A stretch of DNA of 64,000 bases from Sphaerimonospora thailandensis (lineage in GTDB: Bacteria > Actinomycetota > Actinomycetes > Streptosporangiales > Streptosporangiaceae). The notes under the pieces are model-generated. The model was not told the DNA's origin. It searched no databases and worked only from the letters and a program-made list of their open reading frames with translations. Positions within the stretch are counted from its first letter, which is position 1. Each line of letters opens with the position of its first letter. Positions 53,594-62,077 of the stretch are shown here, in pieces. Where the stretch lies: assembly GCF_016863115.1 (NCBI RefSeq), contig NZ_BOOG01000003.1:92647-156646 (forward strand), in the 5' to 3' direction. The position numbers and the translations under genes were made by a program.

Positions 53594-54564
53594 GCATCCT
53601 GGCCACCGGGGGGTACTGGCCGGACCGTGTGGTCGTCAACGATGAGATCTGCGAGGCGGCCGGGGTCACCGCGGAATGGATCCGGGAGAGGACCGGGATT
53701 CGCGAGCGGCGCTGGGCCAAACCGGACCAAGCCACCTCTGACCTGGCCGCCATGGCCGGACGCGCCGCGCTCGCAGCCGCCGGGCTCTCGGCCGTCGATC
53801 TTTCGCTGATCATCGTGGCGACGTCCACACCGGACTCGCCGCAGCCGCCGACGGCTTGCGTGGTCGCCGACGAGTTGGGCGCCGGAACGGGCGCGGCCGC
53901 CTTCGACATCAACGCCGTGTGCAGCGGCTTCGTCTTCGCACTGAGCGTGGCCGAACGCATGCTGGCCGGTTCGGACTCGATGTATGTGCTCGTCATCGGC
54001 GCGGACATGTACTCGCGCATCCTGAACCCCGCCGACCGACGCACGGTGGTGCTGTTCGGGGACGGCGCCGGCGCGGTGGTCTTGGGACCGGCCCGTGGCC
54101 GGCGGCGCCTGGTCGCGAGCCGGCTCATCACGTTCGGCTCCGAGCGCGACCTGATCAAGGTACGGGCGGGCGGCAGCCGGCTCCCGGCCTCCGCGGACAC
54201 CGTGGAGCTCGGCCTGCACTACTTCACGATGAACGGCCGGGCGGTACGTGATTTCGTCGCCGAGCACGTGCCCGCGGCCATCCGGGCCTTCCTCTCCGAC
54301 CAGGGTCTGTCGGTGGCGGACATCGCGCACTTCGTGCCGCATCAGGCCAACGGCCGGATGCTCGCCGACCTCGCCCGGAGGGTGGGCATCCCGGACCGGC
54401 GCATGGGGACCACTTACGAGGATCTCGGGAACACCGGGGCGGCCTCGGTGCCCATCACGCTCCACCACCTCGCGCAATCCGGCGCGCTCGGCTCGGGTGA
54501 CCTGGTCCTCCTGGCGGGCTTCGGCGGAGGCATGTCTCTTGGGCTGGGGTTGCTGCGCTGGTGA
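53590..54564 (+). CDS. KAS III-type ketosynthase/acyltransferase (FabH-like)
   Basis: The 324-residue thiolase-fold protein has the full FabH triad: Cys111 (NAVCSGF), His251 (VPHQAN) and Asn281 (GNTGAAS), plus TGIRERRW near 35-42. FabH-like enzymes in clusters join an aryl- or acyl-CoA to malonyl units (PqsD type) or transfer acyl groups to O or N (CerJ type). Next to 3-hydroxyanthranilate genes it could extend an activated 3-hydroxyanthranilate or an acyl starter. It begins at TTG 53590, overlapping phzE by four bases. Confidence 0.92.
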   Translation: MSILATGGYWPDRVVVNDEICEAAGVTAEWIRERTGIRERRWAKPDQATSDLAAMAGRAALAAAGLSAVDLSLIIVATSTPDSPQPPTACVVADELGAGTGAAAFDINAVCSGFVFALSVAERMLAGSDSMYVLVIGADMYSRILNPADRRTVVLFGDGAGAVVLGPARGRRRLVASRLITFGSERDLIKVRAGGSRLPASADTVELGLHYFTMNGRAVRDFVAEHVPAAIRAFLSDQGLSVADIAHFVPHQANGRMLADLARRVGIPDRRMGTTYEDLGNTGAASVPITLHHLAQSGALGSGDLVLLAGFGGGMSLGLGLLRW

Positions 54565-54602
54565 CCGGCCGACATCAGAAAAGACGACAGGAGCAGACAT
54601 AC

Positions 54603-55418
54603 ATGGATCACGTAACCAGTGACGTCCCGGTAGCGGCATACCTGGAACGAATAGGCGCGACCCGCCCCGATCGGCCGGACCTCACGTCCCTGCGGCACCT
54701 CCAGGAACAGCACGTTCTCTCGGTGCCGTTCGAGAACCTCGACTACCACCTGGACCAGCCGATCTTCATGGACGAGCGGGTCCTCGGCAAGATCGTGCAC
54801 CGGCACCGGGGCGGCGGCTGCTACGAGGTGAACCCCGCGTTCGCGTTCCTGCTGCGTGCGCTGGGATACGAGGTGGAGATCCTCCCAGGTCGGGTGTACC
54901 GGCCCGGCGGCGTCCTGGGACCCGCCCTGTGCCACTTGGCGCTGCGCGTCGAACTCGCGGAGACCTGGTTGGTCGACGTAGGATTCGGCCGGAACAGCCG
55001 GCTTCCGCTGCGCTGGGACTCCCGCGATGCACAGCGTGATCCCGACGGGGAATACCAGTTGCGGGACGCCGAGGACGGCGGCATCGACGTGTACCTCGAC
55101 AGCAGGCCGCTGTACCGGCTGGACACCCGTCCCTGTCGTCTGGAGGACTTCGAGCCCACCCTGTGGTGGTGGCGGACCTCGCCGCAGTCCCCGTTCCTCC
55201 GGGAGGTGTTCTGCACACTGCGCACCGAGACCGGTCGCATCACGCTGAAGGGCAACACGCTGACCTTCGTGAACGGCGAAGAGCGCACCACCGAGGAACT
55301 GTCCGACGACGAAGCGGTGCTCGCGGCCTATCGGAAGTACTTCGGCTTCAACCTCGACAGCCCTCCCCCGCGGCCGGAGCCAGGAAACCGCGAGGTCGCG
55401 GGCCCCCAACTGGGGTGA
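54603..55418 (+). CDS. Arylamine N-acetyltransferase (NAT family)
   Basis: The 271-residue protein has the NAT triad Cys73 (RGGGCYEVN), His111 (CHLALRV) and Asp125 (LVDVGFG). NATs acylate arylamine nitrogen with acetyl-CoA. Relatives such as RifF form amides with larger acyl groups. An ortho-aminophenol such as 3-hydroxyanthranilate is a natural NAT substrate. The enzyme may acetylate it to stop oxidative dimerisation or may attach the KAS III product. AGGAG lies upstream of ATG 54603; 38 bases separate it from the KAS III gene. Confidence 0.92.
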   Translation: MDHVTSDVPVAAYLERIGATRPDRPDLTSLRHLQEQHVLSVPFENLDYHLDQPIFMDERVLGKIVHRHRGGGCYEVNPAFAFLLRALGYEVEILPGRVYRPGGVLGPALCHLALRVELAETWLVDVGFGRNSRLPLRWDSRDAQRDPDGEYQLRDAEDGGIDVYLDSRPLYRLDTRPCRLEDFEPTLWWWRTSPQSPFLREVFCTLRTETGRITLKGNTLTFVNGEERTTEELSDDEAVLAAYRKYFGFNLDSPPPRPEPGNREVAGPQLG

Positions 55419-55428
55419 GGTCCGCGCC

Positions 55429-55827
55429 GTGACCGAGGCCCCCCTGCCCCCCGCCGACCCGAAGCGGCTCCCGCTCGTGTTCGCCGGTGCCTTCAACTCC
55501 GGTGACCTGGCCGCCGTGGACAGCCTCTTCGAACCCGAGGCGGTGTTCATCACCGAGCCGGGTACGACCGTCACCGGTGACGCCCGCCGCCGGGCCAACG
55601 CGGAGTTCCTCCGGCTCGGCGTGCCGATCAAGCTGACCGTACGGCACTCCTACGTCTGCCAGGATCTCGCACTGCTGATCTGCGACTACCTCATCGAGGG
55701 CATCGGACCCGACGGAGAACCGGTGCACCTGGCGGGCTCGGCGACCGATGTCGCCCGCCGCGGGCCGGACGGCCGCTGGCGGTACGTGATCGACAACCCG
55801 TCTGGAACAGACCGACCGCGCCACTGA
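55429..55827 (+). CDS. NTF2-like (SnoaL/YybH-type) protein
   Basis: The 132-residue protein has the cone fold pattern AFNSGDLAAVDSLFEPEAVFITEPGTTVTG, then a middle hydrophobic core and RRGPDGRWRYVIDNPSG. Members act as cyclases, isomerases or small-molecule binders in antibiotic pathways. It does not look like PhzA/PhzB. It starts at GTG 55429, ten bases after the NAT gene and 36 before the adenylating enzyme gene. Its exact role is unknown. Confidence 0.75.
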   Translation: MTEAPLPPADPKRLPLVFAGAFNSGDLAAVDSLFEPEAVFITEPGTTVTGDARRRANAEFLRLGVPIKLTVRHSYVCQDLALLICDYLIEGIGPDGEPVHLAGSATDVARRGPDGRWRYVIDNPSGTDRPRH

Positions 55828-55863
55828 GCCGGCTCGACGCAGAAAATCACCGGAAGGACAACC

Positions 55864-56961
55864 GTGTCATTTGCCGAATCCCCGCTGGAGGTGCCCTTCG
55901 GGGCCGCTATCGACCCCGAGGAGTTCCTGCGTGCCACCATGCACTGGCACTTCTCACCCGAGACCGGCTCCGCCTTCTGGCTGGAGCGCGCCGGAAGCCT
56001 CGGCTTCGACCCGCGTACCGACGTTCGAACCTTCGACGACCTCACGCTGTTCCCCAACTTCGCCGACGAGCTGCGGCAGGTCCGAATAGAGGACGTGATT
56101 CCCCGCGGCTACGGCCCGTGCCCAGATGTCGTCGGCGTATACGAGAGCGGCGGCACCACCGGCGAGCCCAAACGGGTAGTGCTGCTGCGGGACTGGCTGG
56201 ATCGGCTGCTGCACTGGAGCAGCGCCCAACTGGACGCCCACGGCTTTCCGCGGGACGTCAACTGGCTGGTGGTGGTGCCCACGGGTCCGCACATGGTCGG
56301 GGACGTCATCAAGGCGCAGGCCGTGTCGCGCGGCGGTCTCCCGTTCACCGTCGATCTCGATCCGCGGTGGGTGAAGAGGCTCATCGCAGACGGCAAGGCG
56401 GCCGAGGCGGGGATGTACGCCGACCACATCATCGAGCAGGTTGCCTATCTTCTGGAGTCCCAGGACATCGGTGTGCTGATGTGCACCCCGCCGGTACTGG
56501 AACGGATCGCCGCCCGCGACGACCTCGCCCGGCTGGTGAACAAGAAGGTTCGGGCCATCAACTGGGTGGGCACGCAGATGGACGCCGACACCCGTTTCCT
56601 CTACCGCAGCGAGATCTTCCCGAATGCCGTGCTGTACAGCGGCTACGGCAGCACCATGATCCTGGGTAACGCCAGCGAGCGGGTCGGCCTCACCGACGAC
56701 GACCCATGCGTCTACGACCCGTTCTCGCCGTACATGAGCTTGAGCGTCGTCGACCCAGAGACCGGCAAGCCCGTGCCGTACGGCGAACGCGGCCAGGTGG
56801 TGATGCACCACGTCAGTAAGGCCATGTTCCTGCCCAACAACCTGGAGCGGGACCTGGCCACGCGCGTCGAGCCGCCGGCCGGTCAGGTCGGGGACTCCGT
56901 GGCGGACATCGCGCCGGTGGCGGAGTTCAAGAGCGAGAAGGTCATCGAGGGGGTCTACTGA
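55864..56961 (+). CDS. Adenylating enzyme of a carboxylic acid reductase pair (GriC/LuxE-like)
   Basis: The 365-residue protein is a short ANL-type adenylase. The P-loop is VYESGGTTGEPKRVV (about 97-111); VLYSGYGSTMILGN (about 258-271) occupies the A5 position, with Met where Glu is usual; and VGDSVADIAP occupies A7. It lacks the C-terminal lysine domain of acyl-CoA ligases, as in LuxE and phenylacetate-CoA-ligase/F390-synthetase-type proteins. Its stop overlaps the start of the LuxC-like gene by one base (TGATG). In grixazone biosynthesis GriC and GriD reduce an aminohydroxybenzoate to the aldehyde. Here 3-hydroxyanthranilate is the probable substrate. The start is GTG 55864 after AAGGAC. 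Confidence 0.8.
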   Translation: MSFAESPLEVPFGAAIDPEEFLRATMHWHFSPETGSAFWLERAGSLGFDPRTDVRTFDDLTLFPNFADELRQVRIEDVIPRGYGPCPDVVGVYESGGTTGEPKRVVLLRDWLDRLLHWSSAQLDAHGFPRDVNWLVVVPTGPHMVGDVIKAQAVSRGGLPFTVDLDPRWVKRLIADGKAAEAGMYADHIIEQVAYLLESQDIGVLMCTPPVLERIAARDDLARLVNKKVRAINWVGTQMDADTRFLYRSEIFPNAVLYSGYGSTMILGNASERVGLTDDDPCVYDPFSPYMSLSVVDPETGKPVPYGERGQVVMHHVSKAMFLPNNLERDLATRVEPPAGQVGDSVADIAPVAEFKSEKVIEGVY

Positions 56962-58334
56962 TGGGGCGCGGCCTGATCTCCCTGGAGGCGCTGGGCGCCC
57001 ACGGGACGTTCCGAGCACGGAACCGGATGGCTGTCTCCGACGTCTCCGGGACGCCAGTAGCCGAACTGAGCCTGGTCCCCAGGCTGTACGTGACCCGCTC
57101 GATGGCGGCCATGCACCGGGCGCACACCCTGCCGCTCGCTGAGCGGATCGCCGCACTGACCCGCGCCGCCCGCCTCTTCACCGAGGGCGTGATCGGCGGG
57201 CTCACATTCAACGAGTACGAGCGCGTCGTCAGCCGGGTCTCCGGCGTACCGATCGGCGTGGTCCGGGAGGCCGCGGCCGCCGTCGCCGATTCGGCGAAGC
57301 AGGCCGGCTCGACGGCCTTCGAGGCGCGGCCCGCCGGGGCCGTCGGCGACTGGCGGGATCCGCTCACTCGCGAGGGCCGAGCCGTGTGGACCCGGCGCGG
57401 CGACGTCTTCGCGGTGCACGCGGCCGGCAACCATCCGGGCCCGCACGGCCTCTGGCTGGAGGCCCTGGCGCTCGGCTACCGAGTGGCGGTCCGCCCCTCC
57501 CGCCGCGAGCCTTTCACACCGCACAGACTGATCACCGCGCTGCGCGCAGCGGGCTTCGGCGAAGACCATGTCGCGCTGCTGCCGACCGATCACGACGCCG
57601 CCGACGAGCTGCTGCGCCGGAGCGATCTGGGGATGGTCTACGGAGGCGACGAGGTCGTTCGCAAGTACGCCGGAACCAACGTGCTGCCCCAAGGACCCGG
57701 ACGATCCAAGATCTTGATCACCCGCGACCGCGACTGGCGCGACCATCTCGACACGATCGTCGGCTCGATCGGCGACCAGGGCGGCGTTGCCTGCATCAAC
57801 GCCACGGCGGTCTTCGTGGAGGGCGACCCCGCGCCCGTCGCGGAGGCCATCGCCGAGCGGCTGGCCGACCTGCCCAGCCTGCCACCCGAGGACGAGAAGG
57901 CGGTACTGCCGGTCCAGCCGGCGGAGTCGGCGCGCGCCATCGAGGCGTTCGTGCTCGGCCGGGCGGCGGGGCTCCGGGCCTGGCTGGGCGACGAGGGCCT
58001 GGTGGAGGAGCTCGGCGACGGCAGCGCGGTCCTGCGCCCTGCCGTTTACCAGCTCGATCGCCCCGACGCCGAGCAGGCCGGCATCGAGGTTCCCTTCCCC
58101 TGCGTGTGGGTGGCTCCCTGGTCGCGCGCCAACGGGATCGCGCCGCTGCGCGGCACCCTGGTGCTCACGGCGATCACCGGGGACGACGAGCTGGTCGACC
58201 GGCTGCTCGACGAGCCGACCATCAGCAATGTCTACCACGGTGACCACCCCACGTATTGGATCAGACCGGGAGTGCCGCACGACGGCTACCTCGGCGAGTT
58301 CCTGATGCGGACCAAAACCGTCATCCGGGACTGA
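56961..58334 (+). CDS. LuxC-like acyl reductase (GriD-like) of the carboxylic acid reductase pair
   Basis: The 457-residue protein is an aldehyde-dehydrogenase-fold acyl reductase. VFAVHAAGNHPGPHGLWLEA (about 149-168) and VYGGDEVVRKYAG (about 226-238) are LuxC-family landmarks, and Cys278 in GGVACINATAVFV fits the acyl-accepting Cys. It takes an activated aryl group from the adenylating partner and reduces it with NADPH to the aldehyde. It is the last gene of the plus-strand operon that begins near 48375. The perfect stem at 58356 ends the transcript. Confidence 0.85.
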   Translation: MGRGLISLEALGAHGTFRARNRMAVSDVSGTPVAELSLVPRLYVTRSMAAMHRAHTLPLAERIAALTRAARLFTEGVIGGLTFNEYERVVSRVSGVPIGVVREAAAAVADSAKQAGSTAFEARPAGAVGDWRDPLTREGRAVWTRRGDVFAVHAAGNHPGPHGLWLEALALGYRVAVRPSRREPFTPHRLITALRAAGFGEDHVALLPTDHDAADELLRRSDLGMVYGGDEVVRKYAGTNVLPQGPGRSKILITRDRDWRDHLDTIVGSIGDQGGVACINATAVFVEGDPAPVAEAIAERLADLPSLPPEDEKAVLPVQPAESARAIEAFVLGRAAGLRAWLGDEGLVEELGDGSAVLRPAVYQLDRPDAEQAGIEVPFPCVWVAPWSRANGIAPLRGTLVLTAITGDDELVDRLLDEPTISNVYHGDHPTYWIRPGVPHDGYLGEFLMRTKTVIRD

Positions 58335-58355
58335 CCGCGGGCGGCCAGGCATGAC

Positions 58356-58392
58356 GTTCCGGGCCCGGTGGCTGAGCCACCGGGCCCGGAAC
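58356..58392. terminator. Bidirectional terminator between convergent operons
   Basis: GTTCCGGGCCCGGTGG (58356-58371) pairs over all 16 bases with CCACCGGGCCCGGAAC (58377-58392) around a 5-base loop. It lies between the LuxC-like gene and the converging monooxygenase gene and can serve both. There is no T-run. Confidence 0.85.
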
Positions 58393-58413
58393 CGTCTCGG
58401 ACTGCGACACCCG

Positions 58414-59610
58414 TCAGGGAATACCCTCTGCTTCCCTGAAGTGCCGGGCACCGTGCATCCAGGCCACGAAGTCGTGCAGCTGAGTCGTCGAGAGCGAGGA
58501 CAGCATCACGTTCCGAGCGACGGCCTCCTCACCGGCGGGGTGCCAGAGCTTGGTGCTCTCGCGGGCGAGAAGCGTGATGCGAGCGGTGCGCTCACACCGT
58601 TCGGCGTTGTACTTCTCGAACCGCTGGGGAAACTCGTCCACCCCGCACAAGAGCAGGTCGCCGAGGACGACAGCGTCCTCCAGCGCCTGGCACGCGCCCT
58701 GCGCGGCGTAGTGCAGCATCGGGTGGGCCGCGTCTCCGAGCAGTGTCACCCTGCCGTCGGTCCAGTCGCGTACCGGGTCCCGATCGATGAGCACCCACGT
58801 CTTCCAGCCGTCGCCCAGTTCGAGGAGTTCGTGCGGGGCGTCACCGAGAACGGCGAACTCACGGCGCACATCCTCCCGGGTCACCGGTACGCCCGCCAGC
58901 GCTTCGGTCGCGCCGTTGTCGCTGCTCGCGGCGAGGTTGAGATACGTGCCCCCGCCGATCGGATAGTGCACGAAGTGGCAGCCGGGGCCCGCCCACCACG
59001 TCACAGAGGTGTTCCACCGCAGCCGCTCGGGGACCCGCTCCATCGGGATGATCGCTCGATACACCGTGATACCCGACACCCGCGGTGCACCATCGCCCAC
59101 GAGCTGCCGCCGGATCGCCGAATGGATGCCGTCGGCGCCGATCACGGCATCGCCCGTCATTCGAGCACCATCCTCCAGCAGGACGGTCGCGCTTCGGACG
59201 TCCTGCTCGTACCCGGTGACGGTACTGCCAGCGCGCAGGTCGATCGCCGGCGATCGCTGACAGGCCTCCAGGAGCAGGGCGTGCAACTCCGCGCGATGCA
59301 CGACGACATAGGGGTTGCCGAAGCGCCGTCGATACTCCTCGGTGAGGGTGAGGCTCGTCACGTGCTCCTCGGTGACCCCGTCCATGAAGCGGAGCTCGGC
59401 CATGCGGACCGCGATGCGGCGGACCTCCTCGCCCAGGCCGAGTCGGTCCAGGGCCGCGATGCCGTTTGCGGCGAGTTGGATGCCCGCGCCGATCTCAGCG
59501 AAGCGGGCGGCGCGTTCGAGGACGACGACCCCGTGGCCCCGCGCGGCGGCGGAGAGAGCCATGGCGAGACCGCCGATGCCCCCACCCACAATGATGATCT
59601 TCGGCATCAC
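58414..59610 (-). CDS. FAD-dependent aromatic monooxygenase
   Basis: The 398-residue class A flavoprotein has IIIVGGGIGGLAMALSA (residues 4-20), the GADGIHSAIR motif (about 158-167) and VTLLGDAAHPML (about 289-300). It resembles salicylate and 3-hydroxybenzoate hydroxylases. It could hydroxylate or decarboxylatively oxidise the 3-hydroxyanthranilate ring. A GTG-ATG pair at 59610/59607 overlaps the ligase stop as GTGA. It is the last gene of the SRPBCC-ligase-monooxygenase operon. Confidence 0.92.
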   Translation of the reverse strand: MMPKIIIVGGGIGGLAMALSAAARGHGVVVLERAARFAEIGAGIQLAANGIAALDRLGLGEEVRRIAVRMAELRFMDGVTEEHVTSLTLTEEYRRRFGNPYVVVHRAELHALLLEACQRSPAIDLRAGSTVTGYEQDVRSATVLLEDGARMTGDAVIGADGIHSAIRRQLVGDGAPRVSGITVYRAIIPMERVPERLRWNTSVTWWAGPGCHFVHYPIGGGTYLNLAASSDNGATEALAGVPVTREDVRREFAVLGDAPHELLELGDGWKTWVLIDRDPVRDWTDGRVTLLGDAAHPMLHYAAQGACQALEDAVVLGDLLLCGVDEFPQRFEKYNAERCERTARITLLARESTKLWHPAGEEAVARNVMLSSLSTTQLHDFVAWMHGARHFREAEGIP

Positions 59611-61205
59611 TCACTCTCCGGGGATCGTCCGGCCGGCCGCACATGGTCGCCGGTGGCCAGCATGCGGGCCAGCTCAAGACGCCTGATCTTGGTGGTGGCG
59701 GTCTGCGGCAGCTCGTCGAGCCGCATGTGGACGGGATCGGCCATGGGGGGAAGATCCGCGGTGGCGGCCCGCCACGCCGCCGGATCGACGAGTTTGTCGT
59801 CTCTGGTGCACACGATTGGCACCGGCTCGCCATCCGGGGCGGGGATGATGACGACCTCGGTGAGATCCTCCAGCCGACTGAAGAGCCGGTCCTCCACGGC
59901 CAGAGTGCTGCCGAAACCCTCGATCAGGTCCACCTCGCGGTCGAGCAGGTGCACGCAGCCCCATTTGGTGCGGTAGCCGAGGTCGCCCATCCGCCACCAG
60001 CCGTCGTGGACCTGCTCGTCGTAGCGGGCCTGCTCACCGAAATAGGTCACGATCCTGCCGTCGGTGTTCACTTCGATGTACCCAGGACTTCGTTCGGAGG
60101 GTGGGCGGCCGTCCCGGCTCACCACGCGGACGTCGGTCATGCCCGGGAACGGCATGCCGATACACCGCCCGTCGGCACCGGGGCTACGCCGTCTGGAGAA
60201 CGATCGCGCCACCACCGGCCCGACCTCGCTCTGCCCGTAGAGCTGGCCCCAGACGGGAGAACGCCGGCGCGAGGCACTCAGCATCCGGCGCACGGTCCTT
60301 GGGTGGATGGCGTCGAACGTGCTGCTGAAGAGCTTGACGTTGGCCAGGGGGCCGCGTGGATCATCGGCGATCCGCTCCCACTGCATGAACGTGTTGGGAT
60401 GGGCCTCCAGGATCCCGGGGCGCAGCCTCGCGAACAGGTCGGCCGCGTGGTCTGGGTCCGAGTCGATCAGGACGATGATCGGGAATCCTCGAAACAGAGA
60501 GATCGCCAGCGCGGTGAACATCCGCGAGTGCACGAAGGAGAGGTGCATGGCGATGGTCTCCCGGCCGCGGATGATCGGCCTGATCACGGCCGCCTGCGGC
60601 CGGTAGCGGGCCTGCAACGTGCGTTCCGTGTGCACTGCCAGCTTCGGGATACCCGTGGTCCCGGACGTGTGGGTGATCAGTATGGGTTCGTCCGGGGGGC
60701 GCGGGATGGAAGGGACCCGCCGCATCTCGGACAGCGATCGCAGTCCCACCGCGTGCGGGTGGTTACCGGAGGTCAGCAGCACCCGCTCGCTGACGGAGAA
60801 GATCGACTCCGTCAGCTCCTTGTCGAGCGTGGCCTGGTCGGTGACCAGGTACGGATGATCCGTGCGCCGCATCAGCTCGATCGCGGTCTCGCCGTCCAGT
60901 TTCGGGGACAGCAGCACAGGAACCGCGCCGGCACGTGCGGCGGCACAGGAGAGAAGCGTGATGTCGAAGCCATTCGACTTGTAGACGACCACCCGCTGAC
61001 CAGGACGGACTCCGGCTGCCCGCAGCCGGGACGCGTACTCGTCCACCACGTCGGCGACCTCGGCGACGGTCGTCCGGCGTCCGAGTTCCGGCGCGATGTC
61101 CAGGTCATGATCCAGAATCAGCACGTTGGCGGGGTGTTTCGCCGCGGCCCGTTCGAACAGAGTGCCCAGCCCGAAGCCCCGGTTTCCGATCCGTTGGAGT
61201 AACAT
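59607..61205 (-). CDS. AMP-dependent acyl/aryl ligase
   Basis: The 532-residue ANL enzyme has ILITHTSGTTGIPKLAVH (about 192-209), LYGQSEVGPV (about 319-328), WWRMGDLGYRTKWGCVHLLDREVD and a C-terminal TATTKIRRLELA, which includes the usual Lys position. It differs from the three catabolic ligases of 23-34 kb. It may activate 3-hydroxyanthranilate or a fatty acid for the KAS III or NAT step. ATG 61205 follows AAGGGGA; a longer reading frame to 61304 is less likely. Confidence 0.87.
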   Translation of the reverse strand: MLLQRIGNRGFGLGTLFERAAAKHPANVLILDHDLDIAPELGRRTTVAEVADVVDEYASRLRAAGVRPGQRVVVYKSNGFDITLLSCAAARAGAVPVLLSPKLDGETAIELMRRTDHPYLVTDQATLDKELTESIFSVSERVLLTSGNHPHAVGLRSLSEMRRVPSIPRPPDEPILITHTSGTTGIPKLAVHTERTLQARYRPQAAVIRPIIRGRETIAMHLSFVHSRMFTALAISLFRGFPIIVLIDSDPDHAADLFARLRPGILEAHPNTFMQWERIADDPRGPLANVKLFSSTFDAIHPRTVRRMLSASRRRSPVWGQLYGQSEVGPVVARSFSRRRSPGADGRCIGMPFPGMTDVRVVSRDGRPPSERSPGYIEVNTDGRIVTYFGEQARYDEQVHDGWWRMGDLGYRTKWGCVHLLDREVDLIEGFGSTLAVEDRLFSRLEDLTEVVIIPAPDGEPVPIVCTRDDKLVDPAAWRAATADLPPMADPVHMRLDELPQTATTKIRRLELARMLATGDHVRPAGRSPESE

Positions 61206-61231
61206 CTCTCGTCCCCTTCGGCGTGGGCCGC

Positions 61232-61774
61232 TCAGTCCTCCTCGATAACACGCTTGATGCGCGCTACGGTGACCTCCATATCGCGCTGAACTTTCTCGCC
61301 CCACTCGAAGAAGAAATTCGTCTTCTCCGCGACGTCCATCTGAGCGGTGATCTCCCGGATCCCCTCAGTGGGTTCGGTCATAAGGAAGTGGTGGACCAGA
61401 ACGCTCTCGTCGCCGACCTGCTCGACACCGAAGCCCCACACACTCTCCTGGCGCTCTCCAGAACGGCTGCACATCGCCCAGCAGAACGTGCGGTCCGGCT
61501 CGGCCTCGACCACTTCGCAGGTAGTGATCCAGTGACCGCGAACGACAGGTGCCCAGGCGACGACGTCGGAGCCGCGCTCGTTGTGACCGCGGAACACCGC
61601 GCCCGCGGTCCCCGGTTCCCCGGAAATCCATTCGCCACCCCGGCACTCCGGACTCCATTCACCGCTCCGCCGTAAGTCGCTGATGACGGCGTAGACCTCT
61701 TTCGGCCGAGCCGAAATCCGAATCTCCGCGCGGGCCTGGAAGAGCGGCTTTCGGCCGCCAGTGGATTGATTCAT
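61232..61774 (-). CDS. SRPBCC-family (polyketide cyclase/START-like) protein
   Basis: The 180-residue protein has the helix-grip pattern AEIRISARPKEVYAVISDLRRSGEWSPE, then GAVFRGHNERG and CWAMCSRSGERQ. Cluster members of this fold bind or cyclise hydrophobic intermediates, but some are simple binding or stress proteins. It is the first gene of the minus-strand operon, 26 bases before the ligase start. ATG 61774 has AGGA nine bases upstream. Confidence 0.82.
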   Translation of the reverse strand: MNQSTGGRKPLFQARAEIRISARPKEVYAVISDLRRSGEWSPECRGGEWISGEPGTAGAVFRGHNERGSDVVAWAPVVRGHWITTCEVVEAEPDRTFCWAMCSRSGERQESVWGFGVEQVGDESVLVHHFLMTEPTEGIREITAQMDVAEKTNFFFEWGEKVQRDMEVTVARIKRVIEED

Positions 61775-62077
61775 AAAAGAATCCTGACAGGGCATCCTGG
61801 CCGCGGGCAAAACATGCTCGACAGGTTCGTCAAGTCGGCGACTGTCCGGCGAGAACCCCTTAGCGAAACCAGTGGACGCTTGCGCGCGAGCCGGGAATCG
61901 CGAAACATGTCGGGCGCCCGGTGGGAGTCTCGCCGTCCGGCTCCCGCAGAACCGAACGTGACCCTCTCCCCTATCCGGCTCCCGTCCCAGATCGGCTGTC
62001 GGTGACGTGACCGGCGGGCAGCACCGTACTGATGATGACCTCGCCCGCGCGGTGGCCTCGCGAAAGCCTGCCGTCTG
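61775..62077. other. Intergenic region upstream of the SRPBCC operon
   Basis: These 303 bases lie between the SRPBCC gene start and the end of the minus-strand TetR gene. Frames are open here because of high GC, but none has good codon bias with a ribosome-binding site. The promoter of the SRPBCC-ligase-monooxygenase operon should be here; I found no operator motif like those at 41338 or 43839. Confidence 0.4.

Noticed and set aside
49039..58334. Phenazine biosynthesis cluster
   Set aside because: PhzC-, PhzD- and PhzE-like genes are present but PhzF, PhzG and PhzA/B are not, and an EntA-like dehydrogenase diverts DHHA to 3-hydroxyanthranilate. The NTF2-like protein does not resemble PhzA/B.
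56955..58451. Long minus-strand frame opposite the LuxC-like gene
   Set aside because: It mirrors the real gene in another frame; composition is typical of a shadow and the terminator at 58356 would lie inside it.
59643..61202. 519-codon plus-strand frame opposite the AMP ligase
   Set aside because: The opposite strand encodes a complete ANL enzyme with all core motifs, so this frame is a shadow.
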